Shown: piece by piece, positions 1-5,009 of the stretch
Layout: each line of letters begins with the position of its first letter
Position numbering within the stretch: position 1 is the stretch's first letter
From: Campylobacterales bacterium
GTDB taxonomy: Bacteria; Campylobacterota; Campylobacteria; Campylobacterales; Hydrogenimonadaceae
DNA length: 5,009 bases
Assembly (NCBI GenBank): GCA_026986055.1
Contig: JALSPH010000021.1
Span: 1 to 5,009, forward strand
Direction: 5' to 3'
Position numbers and translations under genes: made by a program
The notes under the pieces: generated by a model
Told to the model about the DNA's origin: nothing
Databases searched by the model: none
The model's input: only the letters and a program-made list of their open reading frames with translations

Positions 1-63
1 CTTTTCGAAAATCTCCAGTGTCTCTTCAGCTATACGCCCTTTCGGCAAAGCTACGGTCAACAT
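1..63 (-). CDS. hisG: ATP phosphoribosyltransferase, N-terminal fragment (runs off the left edge)
   Basis: Only the first 21 codons are inside the window. The peptide starts MLTVALPKGRI and continues into an acidic helix ending at IFEK. The hydrophobic strand followed by PKGR is the characteristic N-terminus of HisG, which joins ATP and PRPP in the first committed step of histidine synthesis in the cytoplasm. The ATG at 63-61 has a good Shine-Dalgarno (AGGA at 73-70, 6-nt spacing) that lies inside the end of coaX. The two genes overlap by 7 bp, so hisG is probably translated in coupling with coaX as part of the same operon. The immediate start at MLTVALPKGR resembles the short, HisZ-dependent form, but the length and the C-terminal regulatory domain cannot be seen, so that point is open. 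Confidence 0.85.
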   Translation of the reverse strand, partial: MLTVALPKGRIAEETLEIFEK

Positions 64-677
64 CTCTCTTCCTTTATCATTTTTTCCATCCCCTTGAAAA
101 TCAAAAGCTCGTCAATCTTTGCATCTTCAAATAGCGGCGCAATATAGGAGGCGTCTCCGCCGGTTACAAAGACCCTTTTTGATTTAGCAAAAGTTTGAAC
201 CACCTCTTTTATGGAGCCAAGCACGGCATAGGAGATCGCACTTGAGGTATCTTTCGGAATTTTCTCAAAAGAGATGCAAGGGTCTATCTGAACGGCAAGT
301 TTTGCAGAGATAGAGCCGTACGCCTCTTTGAAAGCTTTTACTCCGGGCCATATCCACCCTCCAAGATGAACCCCTTTCTCCATCACGTCCACCGTTATGG
401 CACTTCCAGCATCTATAACCACTCCGTCACAAATTGCCAGCGAAAGCGCGATGCGGTCTATACCAAGCCCCTTGTAATCGCTTTTTAAAAGTGAAGGGTT
501 CGATACATCCTGCCACTTTGAAAACCTCTTTATGCGACTTTTAACTTCATCGTTGACGCAGATATAGCCGACTTTTTCACTCTCATAGAGCTTCAGACCT
601 TCTTCATGGCTTAGATGCTTAACCTCTTTACCGTCATAAAAGTGGATACGGCTGTTTCCGATATCGCAGAGGATCAT
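57..677 (-). CDS. coaX: Type III pantothenate kinase (CoaX)
   Basis: CoaX phosphorylates pantothenate with ATP in the first step of coenzyme A synthesis in the cytoplasm. The 206-residue product carries the ASKHA-fold signatures in order: DIGNS at residues 5-9 (phosphate-binding loop), GIDR at 72-75, the DAGSAIT block at 89-95 holding the expected catalytic aspartate D89, GGWIWPG at 106-112, and TGGDA at 172-176. The family is usually about 240-260 residues, and epsilonproteobacterial members are on the short side; no core motif is missing. The ATG at 677-675 was chosen over an in-frame ATG 18 codons upstream for two reasons: DIGN follows it at the normal distance, and it overlaps the stop of the preceding gene as ATGA, a common coupling arrangement. 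A GGAAGG lies 10 nt upstream. The downstream end overlaps hisG by 7 bp. Confidence 0.93.
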   Translation of the reverse strand: MILCDIGNSRIHFYDGKEVKHLSHEEGLKLYESEKVGYICVNDEVKSRIKRFSKWQDVSNPSLLKSDYKGLGIDRIALSLAICDGVVIDAGSAITVDVMEKGVHLGGWIWPGVKAFKEAYGSISAKLAVQIDPCISFEKIPKDTSSAISYAVLGSIKEVVQTFAKSKRVFVTGGDASYIAPLFEDAKIDELLIFKGMEKMIKEERC

Positions 678-1000
678 ACCGATATTACCTTCCACCCCTC
701 CGATTCGAGCTTTCTTAGCGCTTTGGAGCATAGCGGCGCATCTATCAGAGCCAAATTTATCAAGATAGGATAACCGAAATAGCTCTCCACTCTTCTTTTG
801 AGCTCAAACCACTCCTCGACATCTTTTACAAGAATTCTGCTCTTTCTTTTAACCGAAAAAAGGAGCAGGTATCTGTTTTGCATATCGAGCCCATGGAATA
901 TCTCTATTTTTTTACGGCTTCCTACAAGAGATGGGGAAAACGGCTCGAAACGTTTAAATATGTACCCCTTCTGTCGCAAAGGATCGAGTACCCTCTTCAT
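674..1000 (-). CDS. Conserved-looking hypothetical protein, 108 residues
   Basis: I do not recognise a characterised family. The protein is small, soluble-looking and basic, with no signal peptide or membrane segment. Visible pattern: an N-terminal helix (residues 1-12), a strand pair around 32-51 (KIEIFHGLD, then RYLLLFSVKRKSR), a charged helix at 58-74, a hydrophobic strand at 79-86, and a final helix-strand unit starting APLCSKALRKL and ending GWKVISV. This alpha/beta order faintly recalls restriction-endonuclease-like folds, but the acidic residue expected two places before lysine K51 is a serine, so no catalytic claim is made. The ATG at 1000-998 has AGGAG at 1014-1010 (9-nt spacing), overlapping the stop region of the lipoprotein gene 6 bp upstream. 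The stop overlaps coaX by 4 bp. From memory, C. jejuni has a small uncharacterised gene in the same place next to coaX. Confidence 0.82.
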   Translation of the reverse strand: MKRVLDPLRQKGYIFKRFEPFSPSLVGSRKKIEIFHGLDMQNRYLLLFSVKRKSRILVKDVEEWFELKRRVESYFGYPILINLALIDAPLCSKALRKLESEGWKVISV

Positions 1001-1006
1001 CCTCCG

Positions 1007-2020
1007 CTACTCCTGATGAAGCTTGAAGTAGTAGCGCTCATAGTAGAGTCTATCTTCTGCAGCGAAAAACCAGTCGTCGATCCTATCAGGAATCTTGAAG
1101 GTATGGGCGCTTTCAAGCTCTCTGTCGGTAGCTATTATATACCCCTCTCGCTCTATCAGATATATGAACTCGCCATAGAGAGCTCCAACGAAGTGGGCGA
1201 AAGGAAATTTTCTACTGCCAAGAATCTTGAGCTCCTCGTCACATCTGTAGATAGTTCCATCTTTGGAGAGAATATATATCCCATCTTTTATGAAAAGAAG
1301 ATCGCTTATCTCCATATCGAGCGCATCCATAAGCTCCGGGCTTACGGAGATGACTCTATGGGGAGTCGCAGCCACCAATCTATCTCCTATAACATCGAGG
1401 AAAATTACATTGTTGAACTCTTCGCCCTTGCCCACTATGATCTCTCTTACCTTCATCCCGTCATCTTTGCCGAGTATGACCAGCTTTCCGTCAAGCGTAG
1501 GAACAAGAACGAGGTTTTCAAGCATCATCGGAGAAGCTATACGTATATCGGCGGTAAGCGCCTTGTCCGACTCGTATTTAACCAAAATCTCCTGCTTTTC
1601 GTAGTCGTAGATTCCGTAACTGTTCCCCTCGAGCAAAAAAGCTAGACGCCCGGTTTGGGGTATGAACATAGCCGCTATCATACGGCGCGGAAGGTTGAGT
1701 TTCAGACTCTTTTTGCTCTTTATATCGTAGATGATATTAGGCTTGCAGTCACCTGCTGCAGCTACCAAATCGCCCTCTTTGGCCAAGTACCTGTACCCTT
1801 TAGGAAGCTTGTAGTCCTGAAGCCCTTTAGAGGTTATAACCATGCCGTTTTCAAGGGTTGCACTCCTATACCCCGTCTCCGCTATGGGTGCAGGGAGCTC
1901 ACCGTCGTACTCGACCGTTCCGTCTATTTTGGAAGGTTCGAAATAGTTTTTCTCGCTGCACCCTGCGGCAACCAGAGCAAGGAGTGTCAGCAGAACTATA
2001 AAGTTGATTTTACGGATCAT
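1007..2020 (-). CDS. Lipoprotein with beta-propeller-like repeats, BamB-like
   Basis: The 337-residue product starts with a lipoprotein signal: basic MIRK, a hydrophobic stretch at residues 5-19, then AAGC with the cysteine at 21 as the predicted lipidation site. The mature part is strand-rich with loosely repeating units. Examples are DGKLVILGKDDG (177-188), DRLVAATPHRVISV (213-226), DGIYILSKDGTIYRCDE (246-262) and EFIYLIEREGYIIATDRE (284-301). These resemble the short two-strand turns of PQQ/WD-type propeller blades. Together with the YfgM-like gene directly upstream, this suggests a distant counterpart of BamB, the lipoprotein of the outer-membrane protein assembly machinery. The family assignment is an inference from topology and gene order, not from a diagnostic motif; another envelope-associated propeller lipoprotein is possible. 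The start overlaps the upstream stop as ATGA and has AGAGG at 2031-2027 with 6-nt spacing. Confidence 0.85.
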   Translation of the reverse strand: MIRKINFIVLLTLLALVAAGCSEKNYFEPSKIDGTVEYDGELPAPIAETGYRSATLENGMVITSKGLQDYKLPKGYRYLAKEGDLVAAAGDCKPNIIYDIKSKKSLKLNLPRRMIAAMFIPQTGRLAFLLEGNSYGIYDYEKQEILVKYESDKALTADIRIASPMMLENLVLVPTLDGKLVILGKDDGMKVREIIVGKGEEFNNVIFLDVIGDRLVAATPHRVISVSPELMDALDMEISDLLFIKDGIYILSKDGTIYRCDEELKILGSRKFPFAHFVGALYGEFIYLIEREGYIIATDRELESAHTFKIPDRIDDWFFAAEDRLYYERYYFKLHQE

Positions 2021-2634
2021 TCCCCGCCTCTGCTCTTGCCGGTAATGCCGTAGTGTTCAAGCATAGCGGCTGCCGCTTTCATCGGCGAATCGGCGCCTAT
2101 AAGAGCCAAGCGCTCTTTACCTTCGGATACCTTACCGGCTTTCATAAGAAGATATGCCTCGTCGAATATCGCAAAATCCTTCAAGAGAGCCTGGCTCTTC
2201 ATTCTGTACTCTTTCAGTTTTACGGGGTCCGATTTCCAGACTCCGAGGTGATATTGGGCAAGATCGGCCACGACGGCATCTTTACTCTTGCTTAAAACCT
2301 TTAGACTCTTCACGTCACCAGTTTTGCTCGCTTGCCCTAACTTGAAAAGCTCCGCAAGCTTCGGAGAGTTCTCTTCGAGACTCTTGAGTGCGGTAGCATC
2401 CGTCGGATTCTTCTTCAAAGCGAGCAGTGCGGCGTTGGCTGCCTCCACCCTTTTTTCGTTGAAGTATCCCATAGCCGCATAACCTATGCCTCCGACCACC
2501 AAAATCACCGTAAGCGCTATTATGGCCACTCTGTTTTTTTTGTAAAAACGTTCCGCTTTTATCAATCCCGCCAGTAGCTTTTCATCCTGAGTAAGCTCCT
2601 CTTTCGCGAACTCTACCTGATCCTTGATACTCAA
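2017..2634 (-). CDS. Membrane-anchored periplasmic protein, YfgM/TPR-like
   Basis: The product has about 205 residues. A charged N-terminal segment (1-35, ending in basic YKKNR) is followed by one hydrophobic helix at 36-58, then about 145 residues of helix-rich, alanine/leucine/lysine-rich sequence. The positive-inside rule places the C-terminal part in the periplasm. The layout matches YfgM, an inner-membrane protein with a periplasmic TPR-like domain that works with the SecYEG translocon and periplasmic chaperones in E. coli, where its gene lies beside bamB. The gene here also precedes a propeller-like lipoprotein, overlapping it by 4 bp (ATGA). Start choice: TTG at 2634-2632 has AGGAG exactly 6 nt upstream, and the protein then begins MSIKDQVEFAKEEL. 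The alternative GTG at 2649-2647 adds five residues but has no Shine-Dalgarno. First gene of the minus-strand operon. Confidence 0.85.
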   Translation of the reverse strand: MSIKDQVEFAKEELTQDEKLLAGLIKAERFYKKNRVAIIALTVILVVGGIGYAAMGYFNEKRVEAANAALLALKKNPTDATALKSLEENSPKLAELFKLGQASKTGDVKSLKVLSKSKDAVVADLAQYHLGVWKSDPVKLKEYRMKSQALLKDFAIFDEAYLLMKAGKVSEGKERLALIGADSPMKAAAAMLEHYGITGKSRGGE

Positions 2635-2640
2635 CTGCAA

Positions 2641-2645
2641 CTCCT
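2641..2645 (-). promoter_or_regulatory. Shine-Dalgarno that decides a TTG start
   Basis: AGGAG reads on the minus strand from 2645 to 2641 and is separated by 6 nt (TTGCAG) from the TTG at 2634-2632. The upstream GTG at 2649-2647 would place this motif inside the coding region and leaves only TCCCCTTT before the start, which is not a ribosome-binding sequence. This favours the TTG start for the YfgM-like gene. Confidence 0.6.
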
Positions 2646-2652
2646 GCACAAA

Positions 2653-2672
2653 GGGGACTCTTTTGGACTCTT
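2653..2672. repeat. Short tandem direct repeat in the leader of the minus-strand operon
   Basis: GGACTCTT occurs at 2655-2662 and again at 2665-2672, exactly 10 bp apart (one helical turn), in the untranslated leader of the YfgM-like gene. As RNA from the minus strand each copy reads AAGAGUCC. One copy can pair its AAGAG with CTCTT at 2687-2683. It may be a protein-binding site, an RNA element or chance. Confidence 0.35.
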
Positions 2673-2717
2673 ACGTTAGCCCAAGAGCATAGAGCCGCCC
2701 TTAATTTTTAGTGTGCT

Positions 2718-2726
2718 ATCATATCA
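2718..2726 (-). promoter_or_regulatory. Extended -10 promoter for the minus-strand operon
   Basis: On the minus strand the sequence TGaTATGAT (2726-2718) fits the extended -10 form TGnTATAAT with one mismatch in the hexamer. There is no clear -35 box, which is normal for sigma-70 promoters of epsilonproteobacteria; the upstream flank is AT-rich. Transcription would begin near 2711, giving a leader of about 75 nt before the YfgM-like gene. Predicted by eye, not measured. Confidence 0.5.
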
Positions 2727-2733
2727 AAAGATT

Positions 2734-2742
2734 TGTTAAAAT
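2734..2742 (+). promoter_or_regulatory. Extended -10 promoter for the gatC operon
   Basis: TGtTAAAAT fits the extended -10 pattern TGnTATAAT with one mismatch in the hexamer. It lies about 32 bp before the gatC start, so the predicted leader is only about 25 nt. The element sits back to back with the minus-strand -10 at 2718-2726, so the two promoters share upstream DNA and RNA polymerase may not occupy both at once. No -35 box is visible. Confidence 0.5.
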
Positions 2743-2773
2743 TACGATCGATTTTTTTGAAAGGGCACAAAGT

Positions 2774-3064
2774 ATGAAATTTGACGATACGATGCTGCAG
2801 AAACTGGAGAAGCTCTCTATGCTCAAAATAGAAGAGGGGAAAAGAGAGGAGATGGTAGAAGAGCTCGAAAAAATTGTAGGTTTCGTCGAGATCCTCGGCG
2901 AACTTGACACAGAAGGGCTCGATCCCTCCTTCAGTACTCTAGAGGGAGGAACTCCCATGAGAGAAGACATCCCCCATGAAGACCCCCAGGTGCGGGAGAT
3001 AATTTTGAAAAACGCTCCGGACTCCAAAGATGACTACTTCGTAGTTCCCAATATCATAGAATAG
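2774..3064 (+). CDS. gatC: Asp/Glu-tRNA(Asn/Gln) amidotransferase subunit C (GatC)
   Basis: GatC is the small scaffold subunit of GatCAB, which converts misacylated Glu-tRNA(Gln) and Asp-tRNA(Asn) to the correct amide forms; it holds the GatA amidase and GatB together. The 96-residue length is typical. Family landmarks are all visible: an N-terminal helix with the KLEKLSMLKI pattern, a long amphipathic helix around 20-43, DTEGLDP at 45-51, MRED at 62-65 (usually LRED), NAPD at 80-83 and the closing FVVPNIIE at 89-96. The ATG at 2774 was chosen over an upstream in-frame start because the GatC N-terminus matches here and AAGGG lies 8 nt before it. gatA and gatB are not in the window, so the complex is encoded at separate loci. 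First gene of the plus-strand operon. Confidence 0.95.
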   Translation: MKFDDTMLQKLEKLSMLKIEEGKREEMVEELEKIVGFVEILGELDTEGLDPSFSTLEGGTPMREDIPHEDPQVREIILKNAPDSKDDYFVVPNIIE

Positions 3065-3075
3065 AGTTATAGAAA

Positions 3076-3429
3076 TTGAAGCTTTACGGAATTAAAAATT
3101 GCGATAGCGTCAGAAAAGCTGTCAAATTCCTCAACTCTGCTGAAGTGAATTTCGAATTTGTCGATATTACAAGTGAAGAAGTCGAATGCCAAACCATAGA
3201 GCGATGGCTCAAGCACGTCGGTATCGATAGACTATTCAATGCCAAAAGCGCCACATATCGCAAGCTCGGTCTAAAAAACCTTGAACTCGATGAAGCGGCC
3301 AAAAAAGAGTGGCTCTGCAGAGAGAGAAAGCTGATAAAAAGGCCGGTATTGGAAGTCGGCAACAGTGTCGTCGTAGGCTTCGACGAAAAAATCTACAAGG
3401 AAATTCTTGATGGGCAACATAGCACTTGA
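3076..3429 (+). CDS. ArsC/Spx/YffB-family thioredoxin-fold protein
   Basis: The 117-residue product begins MKLYGIKNCDSVRKA and closely follows the YffB branch of the ArsC/Spx family. It has a strand leading into NCD with cysteine C9 at the head of the first helix, FNAKSATYRKLGL at 54-66, and LIKRPVL at 86-92, where R89 and the following proline shape the active site. C9 sits where ArsC has its catalytic cysteine, but the CxxC pair of redox-sensing Spx is absent (C9-D-S-V). Other cysteines are C38 and C81. YffB-type proteins are often annotated as arsenate reductase, but that is unproven; a glutathione- or thiol-dependent reductase role is more often proposed, and nothing nearby suggests arsenic resistance. 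The TTG start at 3076 is required to keep the first strand; it has only a weak ribosome-binding site and lies 11 bp after gatC. The 3' end overlaps pilT by 20 bp. Confidence 0.87.
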   Translation: MKLYGIKNCDSVRKAVKFLNSAEVNFEFVDITSEEVECQTIERWLKHVGIDRLFNAKSATYRKLGLKNLELDEAAKKEWLCRERKLIKRPVLEVGNSVVVGFDEKIYKEILDGQHST

Positions 3430-4486
3430 TATTCGCAAGCTTCTGAAAAACGTCGTCGCATATAAAGCGAGCGACCTGCACCTGGTAAGCAGAAGCGAAC
3501 CGCAGATACGTATAGACGGGCGTCTTGTGCCTCTGAACCTTCCAAAGCTCGACGGAGAGGCGATAGAGGAGATGTGCTATTCGATAATTACTGAAAAGCA
3601 GAAAAAGCGTTTCGAAGAGCATAAAGAGCTCGATTTTGCCATTCAGATTCCGGAAGTGGGCCGTTTCCGTGCCAACTACTATAGGACGATGGATGACGTA
3701 GCGGCGGCTTTCCGTGTCATTCCAACACACATCCCAAGCATAGACGATCTCGAAGCTCCGCAGATCTATAAAAAACTGATACAGAGAGAAAAGGGGCTGA
3801 TACTTGTAACAGGGCCTACCGGAAGCGGTAAATCTACGACTCTTGCAGCCATGCTCAACGAGATCAATATGACCGAACGCAAACATATCATAACGGTTGA
3901 AGACCCTATCGAATTCGTTCACGAAAACAACCAGTCTCTCTTTTCCCACAGAAATATCGGAACTGATACCAACTCCTTCGCCGATGCACTCAAGTACGCT
4001 CTTCGAGAAGATCCGGATGTCATCCTGATCGGTGAGATGAGGGACAAAGAGACTATAGCCGCAGCGTTGACCGCAGCCGAAACCGGGCACCTCGTTTTCG
4101 GTACGCTTCATACAAACTCTGCAGCCCAGACCATAAACCGTATCATAGACGTCTTCAGCGGTGACGAGCAGCCCCAGGTCAGAGCGCAGCTCTCCACTTC
4201 ACTGGTTGCCGTAATATCTCAGGCGCTTCTTCCCCGTATCGGCGGAGGTCGTGTAGCGGTACCGGAAATTCTCATAACAAATCCAGCCATAGCGAACCTG
4301 ATACGAGAAGACAAAGTGCACCAGATATACAGCCAGATGCAGCTTGGACAGGGAGAGAGCGGTATGCAGACCCAAACTCAGGTTATGGTAAAACTCGTAC
4401 AGGGGCACATCATAGACAAGAGCGAAGCCCTTCGCTACTCTACCCGCCCGGATGAGCTCATAAAAGCTATTCAGTATATGAGTTAA
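3410..4486 (+). CDS. pilT: Type IV pilus retraction ATPase PilT
   Basis: PilT is the hexameric cytoplasmic ATPase that depolymerises type IV pili, powering twitching motility, DNA uptake and surface sensing. The 358-residue length is normal for PilT, which lacks the long N-terminal domain of PilB. Seen in order: ASDLHL at 20-25, Walker A GPTGSGKST at 135-143, the Asp box VEDPIEF at 163-169, Walker B with LREDPDVILIGEMRD at 198-212 (E208 expected to be catalytic), and the His box TGHLVFGTLHT at 225-235. The PilT-specific C-terminal motif, usually AIRNLIRE, reads AIANLIRE at 293-300, with an arginine-to-alanine change. The ATG at 3410 is used, with AAGGA 8 nt upstream; a TTG one codon earlier is possible. 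It starts inside the ArsC/Spx-family gene, which suggests translational coupling. No other pilus gene is in the window. A terminator follows directly. Confidence 0.96.
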   Translation: MGNIALDIRKLLKNVVAYKASDLHLVSRSEPQIRIDGRLVPLNLPKLDGEAIEEMCYSIITEKQKKRFEEHKELDFAIQIPEVGRFRANYYRTMDDVAAAFRVIPTHIPSIDDLEAPQIYKKLIQREKGLILVTGPTGSGKSTTLAAMLNEINMTERKHIITVEDPIEFVHENNQSLFSHRNIGTDTNSFADALKYALREDPDVILIGEMRDKETIAAALTAAETGHLVFGTLHTNSAAQTINRIIDVFSGDEQPQVRAQLSTSLVAVISQALLPRIGGGRVAVPEILITNPAIANLIREDKVHQIYSQMQLGQGESGMQTQTQVMVKLVQGHIIDKSEALRYSTRPDELIKAIQYMS

Positions 4487-4497
4487 AAACACCTAAT

Positions 4498-4525
4498 AAA
4501 AGAGGGGTTTGGTGCCCCTTTTTCT
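4498..4525 (+). terminator. Rho-independent terminator after pilT
   Basis: An inverted repeat with a GGGG/CCCC core (4504-4507 with 4515-4518) extends outward through A-T pairs and one G-T pair, has a 7-nt loop (TTTGGTG), and runs into a TTTTT tract at 4519-4523. It begins 12 bp after the pilT stop and closes the gatC-pilT operon. The A-rich left arm also gives partial symmetry, but no gene ends toward it from the right. Confidence 0.85.
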
Positions 4526-4564
4526 ACTTTCGCCCCGCCGCCTTTTCACCATCTCCGTAATTTA

Positions 4565-4573
4565 TGTTATTAT
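4565..4573 (+). promoter_or_regulatory. Extended -10 promoter for the DAHP synthase gene
   Basis: TGtTATTAT matches the extended -10 pattern TGnTATAAT with one mismatch in the hexamer and lies 34 bp before the start codon. It sits downstream of the pilT terminator, so this gene is transcribed separately. Predicted start of transcription is near 4580, giving a leader under 30 nt, too short for an attenuator. The rest of the 4487-4607 gap shows nothing else beyond the terminator. Confidence 0.5.
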
Positions 4574-4607
4574 TGCGCAAATTTTTATTTACAACAGGAT
4601 ATTGAGA

Positions 4608-5009
4608 ATGAGTGAGTGGAACAGATCGAGTTGGAGAGATTTTCCTATAAAGCAGCAACCAGAATACAAAGACCCTGAAAGCGTAAGAAGAGTGGAAGAG
4701 GAGCTTGCAAAGTTTCCTCCGTTGATTTTTGCCGAAGAGGCGAGAAGTCTTCAAGCCAAACTTGCAAAAGCGGTTACGGGCGAAGCCTTTTTGCTGCAGG
4801 GCGGCGACTGCGCCGAGAGTTTCAACGCTTTCAATGCAGACACCATAAAGAACCTCTTCAAAGTTATGATGCAGATGGCGGTAGTCATGACCTACTCCAG
4901 CGGAAAACCTGTAGTAAAAGTGGGTAGAATCGCCGGACAATTTGCGAAACCCAGAAGTTCCGACACGGAGGCAAAGGGCGATATGGAGCTTCCAAGCTAC
5001 AGGGGCGAC
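4608..5009 (+). CDS. Class II 3-deoxy-7-phosphoheptulonate (DAHP) synthase, N-terminal part (runs off the right edge)
   Basis: The first 134 codons are present and the frame is open to the window edge; the family is about 450 residues, so roughly 30% is visible. The enzyme condenses phosphoenolpyruvate and erythrose 4-phosphate in the first step of the shikimate pathway. Diagnostic class II (plant/Mycobacterium/Helicobacter type) features are the opening [14 protein letters not shown] at residues 7-20, [11 protein letters not shown] at 62-72, whose C68 corresponds to the metal-binding cysteine, and [11 protein letters not shown] at 107-117, which supplies phosphoenolpyruvate-binding residues. 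The ATG at 4608 has AGGA at 4596-4599 with a suitable spacer, and the N-terminus matches the family there. Feedback-control elements cannot be judged from this fragment. It has its own promoter and is separated from pilT by a terminator. Confidence 0.95.
   Translation, partial: MSEWNRSSWRDFPIKQQPEYKDPESVRRVEEELAKFPPLIFAEEARSLQAKLAKAVTGEAFLLQGGDCAESFNAFNADTIKNLFKVMMQMAVVMTYSSGKPVVKVGRIAGQFAKPRSSDTEAKGDMELPSYRGD

Noticed and set aside
675..731. Longer coaX start at 731 adding 18 residues
   Set aside because: The extra residues precede the DIGN motif, where the family normally begins within a few residues, and the ATG at 677 forms an ATGA coupling overlap with the upstream gene.
878..1645. Plus-strand open frame of 255 codons antisense to the lipoprotein gene
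   Set aside because: It overlaps a minus-strand gene with a signal peptide, good ribosome-binding site and coupled junctions. The antisense product has no recognisable domain and its composition is that of a reversed frame.
2676..2710. Possible plus-strand terminator or small RNA gene in the divergent gap
   Set aside because: The GC-rich stretch followed by TTAATTTTTA has no matching GGGC arm, so no stable terminator hairpin forms, and no gene reads into it on the plus strand.
2719..3027. Serine-rich minus-strand open frame antisense to gatC
   Set aside because: It is low-complexity sequence produced by the Glu-rich codons of gatC read in reverse, and it covers the divergent promoters.
3076..3429. 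Arsenate reductase (arsC) as the function of the thioredoxin-fold gene
   Set aside because: The sequence follows the YffB branch, lacks the classic ArsC CGTSRN-type loop (it has CDSVRK), and has no arsR, arsB or acr3 neighbour.
3236..4111. Minus-strand open frame of 291 codons antisense to pilT
   Set aside because: It lies entirely across the conserved pilT motifs and the end of the ArsC/Spx-family gene. The translation is rich in Cys, Phe, Arg and His with no family resemblance.
4524..4940. Minus-strand open frame of 138 codons antisense to the DAHP synthase
   Set aside because: The plus strand has unmistakable class II DAHP synthase motifs here. The antisense frame also runs through the promoter and into the terminator.

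Overview
The window looks like core chromosome of a Campylobacterota (epsilonproteobacterial) organism, probably a free-living, sulfur- or hydrogen-using vent or sediment type rather than a host-adapted Campylobacter or Helicobacter. Three things suggest this: a compact type III pantothenate kinase (CoaX) next to small lineage-type proteins and a divergent gatC, an order I recall from Campylobacter jejuni; a class II DAHP synthase; and a pilT gene, which the host-adapted genera generally lack. The genus cannot be fixed from the sequence alone.

Left half (1-2634, minus strand). Five genes are packed head to tail and read right to left: a membrane-anchored YfgM-like protein, a lipoprotein with beta-propeller-like repeats, a 108-residue protein of unknown function, coaX, and the first 21 codons of hisG. 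Junctions are 4-bp ATGA overlaps (twice), a 6-bp gap and a 7-bp overlap, so this is almost certainly one operon. The first two genes resemble the yfgM-bamB pair of gammaproteobacteria (envelope protein folding and outer-membrane assembly). coaX (coenzyme A synthesis) and hisG (histidine synthesis) are metabolic passengers.

Middle (2635-2773). This short divergent control region carries back-to-back extended -10 promoters, one for each direction. The minus-strand leader is about 75 nt and contains a 10-bp-spaced direct repeat and a possible four-codon open frame.

Right half (2774-5009, plus strand). gatC (subunit C of the tRNA-dependent amidotransferase), a TTG-started ArsC/Spx-family thioredoxin-fold protein and pilT (type IV pilus retraction ATPase) form a tight operon that ends at a clear rho-independent terminator. 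A new extended -10 promoter then drives a class II DAHP synthase (first step of aromatic amino acid synthesis), which runs off the right edge.

I see no mobile element, CRISPR array, phage gene, tRNA or rRNA. The most interesting points are modest: the YfgM/BamB-like pair, the unassigned 108-residue protein, the altered AIRNLIRE motif of PilT, and the structured divergent promoter region. I found no convincing evidence of a new multi-gene system.
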